A stretch of 64,000 bases of DNA from contig NC_092574.1 in assembly GCF_037975245.1 (NCBI RefSeq), positions 3,939,001-4,003,000 of the forward strand, in the 5' to 3' direction. Below are positions 28,966 to 42,168 of this stretch, piece after piece. The notes beneath the pieces were generated by a model that saw nothing but the letters and a program-made list of their open reading frames with translations, was not told the DNA's origin and did not search any database. This DNA is from Apostichopus japonicus. Its lineage: Eukaryota; Echinodermata; Holothuroidea; Aspidochirotida; Stichopodidae. A program made the translations under genes and the position numbers. Within the stretch, counting starts at the first letter, position 1; each line of letters begins with the position of its first letter.

Positions 28966-30261
28966 TTATCGGTACCGCACATTCGATTGATCGGTACCGC
29001 ACGTTCGATTTATCGGTACCGCACATTCGATTTATCGGCAACGCACATTCGATTTATAGGTACCGCACATTCGATTGATCGGTACCGCACATTCGATTGA
29101 TCGATACCGCACATTCGATTTATCGGCACCACACATTCGATTGATCCTCACCGCAAATTCGATTTATCGGCACCGCCCATTCGATTGATCGGTAACGCAC
29201 ATTCGATTGATCGGCACCGCACATTCGATTGATCGGTACCGCACATTCGATTTATCGGCAACGCACATTCGATTGATCGGTACCGCACATTCGATTGATC
29301 GATACCGCACATTCGATTGATCGGCACCGCACATTCGATTGATCGGTACCGCACATTCGATTGATCGGTACCGCACATTCGATTGATCGGTACCGCACAT
29401 TCCATTTATCGGCAACGCACATTCGAATGATCGGTACCGCACATTCGATTGATCGATACCTCACATTCTGTTTATCGGTACCGCACATACGATTTATCGG
29501 TACCGCACATTCGATTGATCGGTACCGCACATTCCATTTATCGGTACCGCACATACGACTTATCGGTACCGCACATTCGATTGATCGGCACCGCACAATC
29601 GATTGATCGGCACCGCACATTCGATTGATCGGTACCACACATTCGATTAATCGATACCGCACATCCATTTATCGGCAACGAACATTCGATTAATCGGCAC
29701 CGCACATTCGATTTATCGGTACCGCACATTCTATTTATCGGTACCGCACATTCGATTTATCGGTACCGCACATTCGATTTATCGGTACCGCACATTCCAT
29801 TTATCGGTACCGCACATTCGATTGATCGGTACCGCACATTCGATTGATTGGTACCGCACATTCCATTTATCGGCAACGCACATTCTGTTTATCGGTACCG
29901 CACATTCGATTTAACGGTACCGCACATTCCATTTATCGGTACCGCACATACGATTTATCGGCACCGCACATTCGATTGATCGGTACCACACATTCGATTA
30001 ATCGATACCGCACATTCCATTTATCGGCAACGAACATTCGATTAATCGGTACCGCACATTCGATTGATCGGTACCGCACATTCGATTGATCGGCACCGCA
30101 CATTCGATTTATCGGTACCGCACATTCGATTTATCGGTACCGCACATTCGATTTATCGGTACCGCACATTCGATTGATCGGTACCACACATTCGATTAAT
30201 CGATACCGCACATTCCATTTATCGGCAACGAACATTCGATTAATCGGTACCGCACATTCGA

Positions 30262-31733
30262 TTGATCGGCACCGCACATTCGATTGATCGTTACCGCACA
30301 TTCGATTAATCGGTACCGCACATTCGATTTATCGGCAACGCACATTCCATTAATCGGTACCGCACATTCGATTAATCGGCATGGCACATTAGATTTATCG
30401 GCAACGCACATTCGATTTATCGTTACCGCACCTTCGATTGATCGGTACCGCACATTTGATTGTTCGGTACCGCACATTCGAATTATCGGCAACGCAAATT
30501 CGATTGATCGGTACCGCACATTCGATTGATCGATACCGCACATTCTGTTTATCGGTACCGCACATTCGATTTATCGGTACCGCACATTCCATTTATCGGT
30601 ACCGCACATACGATTTATCGGTACCGCACATTCGATTGATCGGTACCGCACATTCGATTTATCGGTACCGCATATTCGATTGATCGGCACCGCACATTCG
30701 ATTGATCGTTACCGCACATTCGATTGATCGGTACCGCACATTCGATTTATCGGCACCGCACATTCGATTGATCGGTACCGCACATTCGATTGTACGGTAC
30801 CGCACAATCGATTGATCGGCACCGCACATTCGATTGATCGGTACCGCACATTCGATTGATCGGTACCGCTCATTAGATTTATCGGCAACGCACATTCTAT
30901 TAATCGGTACCGCACATTCGATTGATCGGTACCGCACATTCGATTGTTCGGTACCGCACATTCGATTTATCGGCAACGCACATTCGATTGATCGGTACCG
31001 CACATTCGATTGATCGATACCGCACATTCTGTTTATCGGTACCGCACATTCGATTTATCGGTACCGCACATTCCATTTATCGGTACCGCACATACGATTT
31101 ATCGGTACCGCACATACGATTTATCGGTACCGCACATTCGATTTATCGGTAACGCACATTCGATTGATCGGTACCGCACATTCGACTTATCGGCAACGCA
31201 CATTCGATTTATAGGTACCGCACATTCGATTGATCGATAAGGCACATTCGATTTATCGGTACCGCACATTCGATTTATCGGTACCTCACATTCGATTGAT
31301 CCTCACCGCACATTCGATTTATCGGTACCGCATATTCGATTGATCGGCACCGCACATTCGATTGATCGTTACCGCACATTCGATTAATCGGTACCGAACA
31401 TTCGATTTATCGGTTCCGCACTTTCGATTTATCGGCACCGCACATTCGATTAATCGGCATGGCACATTAGATTTATCGGCAACGCACATTCGATTTATCG
31501 TTACCGCACCTTCGATTGATCGGTACCGCACATTTGATTTATCGGTACCGCACATTCGAATTATCGGCAACGCAAATTCGATTGATCGGTACCGCACATT
31601 CGATTGATCGATACCGCACATTCTGTTTATCGGTACCGCACATTCGATTTATCGGTACCGCACATTCCATTTATCGGTACCGCACATACGATTTATCGGT
31701 ACCGCACATTCGATTGATCGGTACCGCACATTC
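30262..31733. repeat. 1,078-bp offset repeat in region C
   Basis: Bases 30,262-30,655 match 31,340-31,733 at offset 1,078 (49 x 22). Diagnostic units are 'ggcatggcacattag', 'caccttcgattg' and 'cgaattatcggcaac'. The same module returns near 34,640-34,890 and 37,610-37,860. Confidence 0.75.
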
Positions 31734-33312
31734 GATTGATCGTCACCGCACATTCGATTTATTGGTACCGCACATTCGATTGATCCATACCGCACATTCG
31801 ATCGATCGATCAAAAAGCACATTCGATTGATCGGTACCGCACATTCGATTGATCGTCACCGCACATTCGATTGACCGGCAACGCACATTCGATTAATCGG
31901 TACCGCACATTCGATTGATCGGTACCGCACATTCGATTGATCGGCACCGCACATTCGATTGAGCGGTACCGCACATTCGATTGATCGGTACCGCACATTC
32001 GATTTATCGGCAACGCACATTCGATTGATCGGTACCGCACATTCGATTGATCGATTCCTCACATTCTGTTTATCGGTACCGCACATTCGATTTATCGCAC
32101 CGCACATTCCATTTATCGGTACCGCACATACGATTTATCGGTTCCACACATTCGATTTATCGGAACCGCACATTCGATTGATCGGTACCGCACATTCGAT
32201 TGATCGGTACCGCACATTCCAATGATCGGCACCGCACATTCGATTGATCGGCACCGCACATTCGATTGATCGGTACCGCACATTCGATTGATCGGTACCG
32301 CACATTCGATTTATCGGCAACGCACATTCGATTGATCGGTACCGCACATTCGATTGATCGATACCGCACATTCGATTGATCGGTACCGCACATTCGATTT
32401 ATAGGCAACGCACATTCGATTTATAGGTACCGTAAATTCGATTGATCGATAAGGCACATTCGATTTATCGGTACCGCACATTCGATTTATCGGTACCGCA
32501 CATTCGATTGATCCTCACCGCACATTCGATTTATCGGTACCGCATATTCGATTGATCGGCACCGCACATTCGATTGATCGTTACCGCACATTCGATTGAT
32601 CGGTACCGCACATTCGATTTATCGGCACCGCACATTCGATTGATCGGTACCGCACATTCGATTGTACGGTACCGCACAATCGATTGATCGGCACCGCACA
32701 TTCGATTGATCGGTACCGCACATTCGATTGATCGGTACCGCTCATTAGATTTATCGGCAACGCACATTCTATTAATCGGTACCGCACATTCGATTTATCG
32801 GTACCGCACATTCGATTGTTCGGTACCGCACATTCGATTTATCGGCAACGCACATTCGATTGATCGGTACCGCACATTCGATTGATCGATACCGCACATT
32901 CTGTTTATCGGTACCGCACATTCGATTTATCGGTACCGCACATTCCATTTATCGGTACCGCACATACGATTTATCGGTACCGCACATTCGATTGATCGGT
33001 ACCGAACATTCGATTGATCGGTTCCGCACATTCGATTGATCGGTACCGCACATTCGATTTATCGGCAACGCACATTCGATTTATAGGTACCGCACATTCG
33101 ATTGATCGATAAGGCACATTCGATTTATCGGTACCGCACATTCGATTTATCGGTACCTCACATTCGATTGATCCTCACCGCACATTCGATTTATCGGTAC
33201 CGCATATTCGATTGATCGGCACCGCACATTCGATTGATCGTTACCGCACATTCGATTAATCGGTACCGAACATTCGATTTATCGGTTCCGCACTTTCGAT
33301 TTATCGGCACCG
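30655..33312. repeat. 1,872-bp offset repeat in region C
   Basis: Bases 30,655-31,110 match 32,527-32,982, and about 31,190-31,440 match 33,062-33,312, at offset 1,872. This is 85 x 22 + 2. The 25-bp unit at 31,799 (+3) and a 21-bp unit near 32,090 ('tttatcgcacc', -1) account exactly for the surplus of two. Confidence 0.8.
31799..31823. other. Aberrant 25-bp unit with an A5 run
   Basis: One unit reads 'cgatcgatcgatca' followed by 'aaaagcacatt'. It combines a (CGAT)3 tract with an A-run and is three bases longer than normal. The corresponding unit at 35,189-35,210 has the same CGAT triplication and the same left flank ('gatccatac') but ends in 'gaggcacatt' at normal length. Confidence 0.85.
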
Positions 33313-34265
33313 CATATTCGATGGATCGGTACGGCACATTCGATTGATCGTTACCGCACATTCGATTTATCGGTACCGCAAATTCGATTAATCGGTACCG
33401 CAAATTCGATTTATCGGTACCGCACATTCGATTGATCGGTACCGCACATTCCATTGTTCGGTACCGCACATTCGATAGATCGGTACCGCACATTCCATTG
33501 TTCGGTACCGCACAATCGACTTATCGGTTCCGCACATTAGATTGATCGGTACCGCACATTCGATTGATCGGTACCGCACATTCGATTTATCGGTACCGCA
33601 CATTCGATTTATCGGTACCGCACATTTGATTGATCGGTACCGCACATTCGATTGTTCGGTACCGCACAATCGATTTATCGGTTCCGCACTTTCGATTTAT
33701 CGGCACCGCACATTCGATTGATCGATAAGGCACATTCGATTGATCGGTACCGCACATTCGATTGTTCGGTACCGCACATTCGATTGATCGGTACCGCACA
33801 TTCGATTGATCGGCACCGCACTGTCGATTGATCGGCACAGCACATTCGATTGATCGTTACCGCACATTCAATTAATGGGTTTCGCACTGTCGATTAATCG
33901 GTACAGCACATTCCATTTATCGACATGGCACATTCGGTTAATCGGTACCGCACATTCGATTGATCGGTACCGCACATTCGATTGATCGGCACCGCACATT
34001 CGATTATTCGGTCCCGCACATTCGATTGATCGGTACCGTACATTCGATTTATCGGTACCGCACATTCGATTTATCGGTACCGCACATTCGATTTATCGGT
34101 ACCGCACATTCCATTTATCGGTACCGCACATACGATTTATAGGTACCGCACATTCCATTTATCGGTACCGCACATTCGATTGATCGGTACCGCACATTCG
34201 ATTGATCGGTACCGCACATTCCATTTATCGGCAACGCAAATTCGATTGATCGGTACCGCACATTC

Positions 34266-37235
34266 GATTGATCGATACCTCACATTCTGTTAATCGGTAC
34301 CGCACATTCGATTAATAGGTACCGCACATTCGATTGATCGGTACCGCACATTCTATTGATCGGTACCGCACATTCGATTGATCGGTACCGCACATTCGAT
34401 TGATCGGTACCGCACATTCGATTTATCGGCAACGCACATTCGATTGATCGGTACCGCACATTCGATTTATCGATACCGCACATTCGATTGATCGATAAGG
34501 CACATTCGATTGGTCGGCACCGCACATTCGATTAATCGTCACCGCACATTCGATTGATCGGCAACGCACATTCGATTGATCGGTACCGCACATTCGATTG
34601 ATCGGCACCGCACATTCGATTGATCTGCACCGCACATTCGATTGATCGTTACCGCACATTCGATTAATCGGTACCGCACATTCGATTTATCGGCAACGCT
34701 CATTCGATTAATCGGTACCGCACATTCGATTAATCGGCATGGCACATTAGATTTATCGGCAACGCACATTCGATTTATCGTTACCGCACCTTCGATTGAT
34801 CGGTACCGCACATTTGATTGTTCGGTACCGCACATTCGAATTATCGGCAACGCACATTCGATTGATCGGTACCGCACATTCGATTGATCGATACCGCACA
34901 TTCGATTGATCGGTACCGCACATTCGATTTATCGGTACCGCACAATCCATTTATCGGTACCGCACATACGATTTATCGGTACCGCACATTCGATTGATCG
35001 GTACCGCACATTCGATTGATCGTCACCGCACATTCGATTGATCGGTACCGCACATTCGATTGATCGATACCGCACAATCGATTTATCGGCACCGCACATT
35101 CGATTTATCGGTACCGCACATTCGATTGATCGGTACCGCACATTCGATTTATTGGTACCGCACATTCGATTGATCCATACCGCACATTCGATCGATCGAT
35201 GAGGCACATTCGATTAATCGGTACCGCACATTCGATTGATCGGTACCGCACATTCGATTGATCGGCACCGCACATTCGATTGAGCGGTACCGCACATTCG
35301 ATTGATCGGTACCGCACATTCGATTTATCGGCAACGCACATTCGATTGATCGGTACCGCACATTCGATTGATCGATTCCTCACATTCTGTTTATCGGTAC
35401 CGCACATTCGATTTATCGGCACCGCACATTCCATTTATCGGTACCGCACATACGATTTATCGGTACCACACATTCGATTTATCGGAACCGCACATTCGAT
35501 TGATCGGTACCGCACATTCGATTGATCGGCACCGCACATTCGATTGATCGGCACCGCACATTCGATTGATCGTTACCGCACATTCGATTTATCGGTACCG
35601 CACATTCCATTTATCGGAAACGCACATTCGATTAATCGGTACCGCACATTAGATTGATCGGCAAAGCACATTCGATTCATCGGTACCGCACATTCGATTG
35701 ATCGGTACCGCACATTCGATTTATCGGTACCGCACATTCGATTTATCGGTACCGCACATTTGATTGATCGGTACCGCACATTCGATTGTTCGGTACCGCA
35801 CAATCGATTTATCGGTTCCGCACTTTCGATTTATCGGCACCGCACATTCGATTGATCGATAAGGCACATTCGATTGATCGGTACCACACATTCGATTGTT
35901 CGGTACCGCACAATCGATTGATCGGTACCGCACATTCGATTGTTCGGTAAGGTACATTCGATTTATCGGCAACGCACATTCGATTGATCGGTACCGCACA
36001 TTCGATTGATCGATACCGCACATTCGATTGATCGGTACCGCACATTCGATTTATCGGCAACGCACATTCGATTTATAGGTACCGCACATTCGATTGATCG
36101 ATAAGGCACATTCGATTTATCGGTACCGCACATTCGATTTATCGGTACCGCACATTCGATTGATCCTCACCGCACATTCGATTTATCGGTACCGCATATT
36201 CGATTGATCGGCACCGCACATTCGATTGATCGTTACCGCACATTCGATTTATCGGTACCGCACATTCGATTTATCGGTACCGCACATTCGATTGATCGGT
36301 ACCGCCCATTCGATTGTTCGGTACGGCACAATCGATTTATCGGTTCCGCACTTTCGATTTATCGGCACCGCACATTCGATTGATCGATAAGGCACATTCG
36401 ATTGATCGGTACCGCACATTCCATTTATCGGTACCGCACGTTCTGTTTATCGGTACCGCACATTCGATTTATCGGTACCGCACATTCCATTTATCTGTAC
36501 CGCATATTCGATTGATCGGTACCGCACATTCGATTGATCGGTACCGCACATTCGATTTATCGGTACCGCACATTCGATTGATCGATACCGCACATTCCAT
36601 TGTTCGGTACCGCACATTCGATTTATCGGCAACGCACATTCGATTGATCGGTACCGCACATTCGATTGATCGATACCGCACATTCCATTTATCGGTACCG
36701 CACATTCGATTTATCGGTACCGCACATTCCATTTATCGGTACCGCACATACGATTTATCGGTACCGCACATTCGATATATCGGTACCGCACATTCGATTG
36801 ATCGGTACCGCACATTCGATTTATCGGTACCGCACATTCGATTAATCGGTACCGCACATTCGATTTATAGGTACCGCACATTCGATTGATCGGTACCGCA
36901 CATTCGATTTATCGGTACCGCACATTCGATATATCGGTACCGCACATTCGATTGATCGGTACCGCACATTCGATTTATCGGTACCGCACATTCGATTAAT
37001 CGTTACCGCACATTCGATTGATCCTCACCGCAAATTCGATTTATCGGCACCGCACATTCGATTGATCGGTTCCGCACATTCGATTGATCGGTACCGCACA
37101 TTCGATTGATCGGTACCGCACATTCGATTGATCATTACCGCACATTCGATTAATCGGTACCGAACATTCGATTTATCGGCAACGCACATTCGATTTATAG
37201 GTACCGCACATTCGATTGATCGGTACCGCACATTC
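34266..37235. repeat. 3-kb higher-order tandem in region C, copy 1
   Basis: This copy is 2,970 bp (135 x 22). It begins at a 'cgatacctcacattctgtt' unit and matches copy 2 at offset 2,970 up to about 34,950, then at 2,816 from about 35,105, then at 2,684 near its end. It contains 'ggtaaggtac' and 'ggtacggcac' units also found in copy 2. Confidence 0.8.
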
Positions 37236-39918
37236 GATTTATCGATACCTCACATTCTGTTAATCGGTACCGCACATTCGATTAATAGGTACCGCACATT
37301 CGATTGATCGGTACCGCACATTCTATTGATCGGTACCGCACATTCGATTGATCGGTACCGCACATTCGATTGATCGGTACCGCACATTCGATTTATCGGC
37401 AACGCACATTCGATTGATCGGTACCGCACATTCGATTTATCGATACCGCACATTCGATTGATCGATAAGGCACATTCGATTGGTCGGCACCGCACATTCG
37501 ATTAATCGTCACCGCACATTCGATTGATCGGCAACGCACATTCGATTGATCGGTACCGCACATTCGATTGATCGGCACCGCACATTCGATTGATCTGCAC
37601 CGCACATTCGATTGATCGTTACCGCACATTCGATTAATCGGTACCGCACATTCGATTTATCGGCAACGCACATTCGATTAATCGGTACCGCACATTCGAT
37701 TAATCGGCATGGCACATTAGATTTATCGGCAACGCACATTCGATTTATCGTTACCGCACCTTCGATTGATCGGTACCGCACATTTGATTGTTCGGTACCG
37801 CACATTCGAATTATCGGCAACGCACATTCGATTGATCGGTACCGCACATTCGATTGATCGATACCGCACATTCGATTGATCGGTACCGCACATTCGATTT
37901 ATCGGTACCGCACAATCCATTTATCGGTACCGCACATACGATTTATCGGTACCGCACATTCGATTGATCGTTACCGCACATTCGATTAATCGGTACCGCA
38001 CATTCGATTTATCGGCAACGCACATTCGATTGATCGATACCGCACATTCGATTGATCGGTACCGCACATTCGATTGATCGGCACCGCACATTCGATTGAG
38101 CGGTACCGCACATTCGATTGATCGGTACCGCACATTCGATTTATCGGCAACGCACATTCGATTGATCGGTACCGCACATTCGATTGATCGATTCCTCACA
38201 TTCTGTTTATCGGTACCGCACATTCGATTTATCGGCACCGCACATTCCATTTATCGGTACCGCACATACGATTTATCGGTACCACACATTCGATTTATCG
38301 GAACCGCACATTCGATTGATCGGTACCGCACATTCGATTGATCGGCACCGCACATTCGATTGATCGGCACCGCACATTCGATTGATCGTTACCGCACATT
38401 CGATTTATCGGTACCGCACATTCCATTTATCGGAAACGCACATTCGATTAATAGGTACCGCACATTAGATTGATCGGCACCGCACATTCGATTGATCGGT
38501 ACCGCACATTCGATTGATCGGTACCGCACATTCGATTTATCGGTACCGCACATTCGATTTATCGGTACCGCACATTTGATTGATCGGTACCGCACATTCG
38601 ATTGTTCGGTACCGCACAATCGATTTATCGGTTCCGCACTTTCGATTTATCGGCACCGCACATTCGATTGATCGATAAGGCACATTCGATTGATCGGTAC
38701 CACACATTCGATTGTTCGGTACCGCACAATCGATTGATCGGTACCGCACATTCGATTGTTCGGTAAGGTACATTCGATTTATCGGCAACGCACATTCGAT
38801 TGATCGGTACCGCACATTCGATTGATCGATACCGCACATTCGATTGATCGGTACCGCACATTCGATTTATCGGCAACGCACATTCGATTTATAGGTACCG
38901 CACATTCGATTGATCGATAAGGCACATTCGATTTATCGGTACCGCACATTCGATTTATCGGTACCGCACATTCGATTGATCCTCACCGCACATTCGATTT
39001 ATCGGTACCGCATATTCGATTGATCGGCACCGCACATTCGATTGATCGTTACCGCACATTCGATTTATCGGTACCGCACATTCGATTTATCGGTACCGCA
39101 CATTCGATTGATCGGTACCGCCCATTCGATTGTTCGGTACGGCACAATCGATTTATCGGTTCCGCACTTTCGATTTATCGGCACCGCACATTCGATTGAT
39201 CGATAAGGCACATTCGATTGATCGGTACCGCACATTCCATTTATCGGTACCGCACGTTCTGTTTATCGGTACCGCACATTCGATTTATCGGTACCGCACA
39301 TTCCATTTATCTGTACCGCATATTCGATTGATCGGTACCGCACATTCGATTGATCGGTACCGCACATTCGATTTATCGGTACCGCACATTCGATTGATCG
39401 ATACCGCACATTCCATTGTTCGGTACCGCACATTCGATTTATCGGCAACGCACATTCGATTGATCGGTACCGCACATTCGATTGATCGATACCGCACATT
39501 CCATTTATCGGTACCGCACATTCGATTTATCGGTACCGCACATTCCATTTATCGGTACCGCACATACGATTTATCGGTACCGCACATTCGATATATCGGT
39601 ACCGCACATTCGATTGATCGGTACCGCACATTCGATTTATCGGTACCGCACATTCGATTAATCGGTACCGCACATTCGATTTATCGTTACCGCACATTCG
39701 ATTGATCCTCACCGCAAATTCGATTTATCGGCACCGCACATTCGATTGATCGGTTCCGCACATTCGATTGATCGGTACCGCACATTCGATTGATCGGTAC
39801 CGCACATTCGATTGATCATTACCGCACATTCGATTAATCGGTACCGAACATTCGATTTATCGGCAACGCACATTCGATTTATAGGTACCGCACATTCGAT
39901 TGATCGGTACCGCACATT
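37236..39918. repeat. 3-kb higher-order tandem in region C, copy 2
   Basis: This copy abuts copy 1 and is about 2,683 bp. Relative to copy 1 it lacks 154 bp (seven units) near 37.95-38.0 kb and 132 bp (six units) near 39.68 kb. Both differences are whole numbers of units, as expected from unequal exchange or slippage in register. Confidence 0.8.
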
Positions 39919-39954
39919 CGATTTATCGGTACCGCACATTCGATTAATCGATAC

Positions 39955-40776
39955 CGCACATTCGATTGATCCTCACCGCACATTCGATTAATCGGTACCG
40001 CCCATTCGATTTATCGGCAACCCACATTCGATTGATCGATACCGCATATTCGATTTATCGGTATCGCACATTCGATTGATCCTCACGGCAAATTCGATTT
40101 ATCGGCACCGCACATTCGATTGATCGGTACCGCACATTCCTTTGTTCGGTACCGCACAATCGATTTATCGGTTCCGCCCATTTCGATTTATCGGCACCGC
40201 ATATTCGATTGATCGATAAGGCACATTCGATTGATCGGTACCGCACATTCGATTGATCGGTACCGCACATTCGATTTATCGGCAACGTACATTCGATTGA
40301 TCGGTACCGCACACTCGATTGATCGATACCGCACATTCGATTGATCGATACCGCCCATTCGATTGATCGGTACCGCACATTCGATTTATCGGTACCGCAC
40401 ATTCGATTTATATGCAACGTACATTCGATTTATCGGTACCGCACATTCGATTGATCGGTACCGCACATTCGATTGATCGGCACCGCACTTTCGATTGATC
40501 GGCACCGCACATTCGATTGATCGTTACCGCACATTCGATTAATGGGTACCGCACATTCCATTTATCGGCACCGCACATTCGATTGTTCGGTACCGCACAT
40601 TCGATTAATCGGTACCGAACATTCGATTGATCCTCACCGCACAATCGATTAATCGGTACCGCACATTCGATTTATCGGCAACCCACATTCGATTGATCGA
40701 TATCGCATATTCGATTTATCGGTATCGCACATTCGATTGATCCTCACGGCAAATTCGATTTATCGGCACCGCACAT
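39955..40776. repeat. 661-bp offset repeat in region C
   Basis: Bases 39,955-40,115 match 40,616-40,776, sharing 'ggcaacccac' and 'gatcctcacggcaaattcg'. The offset is 30 x 22 + 1; the extra base is in 'ccgcccatttcg' near 40,175. Confidence 0.7.
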
Positions 40777-42168
40777 TCGATTTATCGGTTCCGCGCTTTC
40801 GATTTATCGGCACCGCATATTCGATTGATCGATAAGGCACATTCGAGTGATCGGTACCGCACATTAGATTGATCGGTACCGCACATTCGATTTATCGGCA
40901 ATGTACATTCTGTTTATCGGTACCGCACATTCGATTGATCGATACCGCACATTCGATTGATCGATACCGCACATTCGATTGATCGGTACCGCACATTCGA
41001 TTGATCGGTACCGCACATTGGATTTATCGGCAACGCACATTCGATTTATCGGTACCGCACATTCGATTGATCGGTACCGCACATTCTATTGATCGGCACC
41101 GCACTTTCGATTGATCGGCATCGCACATTCGATTGATCTTTACCGCACATTCGATTAATGGGTACCGCACATTCCATTTATCGGTACCGCACATTCGATT
41201 GTTCGGTACCGCACATACGATTTATCGGTACCGCATATTCGATATATCGGTACCGCACATTCGATTGATCGGTACCGCACATTCGATTGATCGGTACCGC
41301 ACATTCGATTTATCGGTACCGCACATTCGATTAATCGGTACCGCACATTCGATTTATCGTTACCGCACATTCGATTGAACCTCACCGCAAATTCAATTTA
41401 TCGGCACCGAACATTCGATTGATCGGTTCCGCACATTCGATTTATCGGTACCGCACATTCGATTGATCGGCACCGCACATTCGATTGATCGGCACCGCAC
41501 ATTCGATTGATCGTTAACGCACATTCGATTAATCGGTATCGCACATTCCATTTATCGGCAACGCACATTCGATTAATCGGTACCGCACATTCAATTGATC
41601 GGTACCGCACATTCGATTGATCGGCACCGCACATTCGATTGATCGGCACCGCACATTCGATTGATCGGTACCGCATATCCGATTTATCGGTACCGCACAT
41701 TCGATTTATCGGTACCGCACATTCGATTGATCGGTACCGCACATTCCATTGTTCGGTACCGCACATTCGATTTATCGGCAACGCACATTCGATTGATCGG
41801 TATCGCACATTCGATTCATCGATACCGCACATTCTGTTTATCGGTACCGCACATTCGATTTATCGGTACCGCACATTCCATTTATCGGTACCGCACATAC
41901 GATTTATCGGTACCACTCATTCGATATATCGGTACCGCACATTCGATCGATCGGTACCGCACATTCGATTGATCGGTACCGCCCATTCGATTTATCGATA
42001 AGGCACATTCGATTGATCGGTACCACACATTCGATTTATCGTTACCTTACATTCGATTGATCCTCACCGCAAATTCGATTTATCGGCACCGCACATTCGA
42101 TTGATCGGTTCCGCACATTCGATTGATCGGTATCGCACATTCGATTGATCGGCACCGCACATTTGATT

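Larger units (their letters stand above)
23344..29700. repeat. Region B: satellite subfamily with shuffled 0.4-0.65-kb blocks
   Basis: This region begins at the end of the last 4.7-kb region-A copy. The first few hundred bases (to about 23.7 kb) still resemble region A units but lack 'ttacgcaa'. From about 25 kb, 'cacattctgttt', 'cacatacgattt', 'catgctattgatcaata' and 'gatacctcac' units dominate. The same blocks recur at offsets of 638, 902, 1,144, 1,364, 1,584 and 2,508 bp, all exact multiples of 22. The right limit is gradual, so 29.7 kb is approximate. No genes are present. Confidence 0.7.

Noticed and set aside
36314-36889. A 191-codon plus-strand open frame, repeated at 39,130-39,705
   Set aside because: It is open only because T occurs at unit position 6 in phase. 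Its duplicate is part of a larger DNA duplication, so conservation of the frame is not evidence of selection on a protein.
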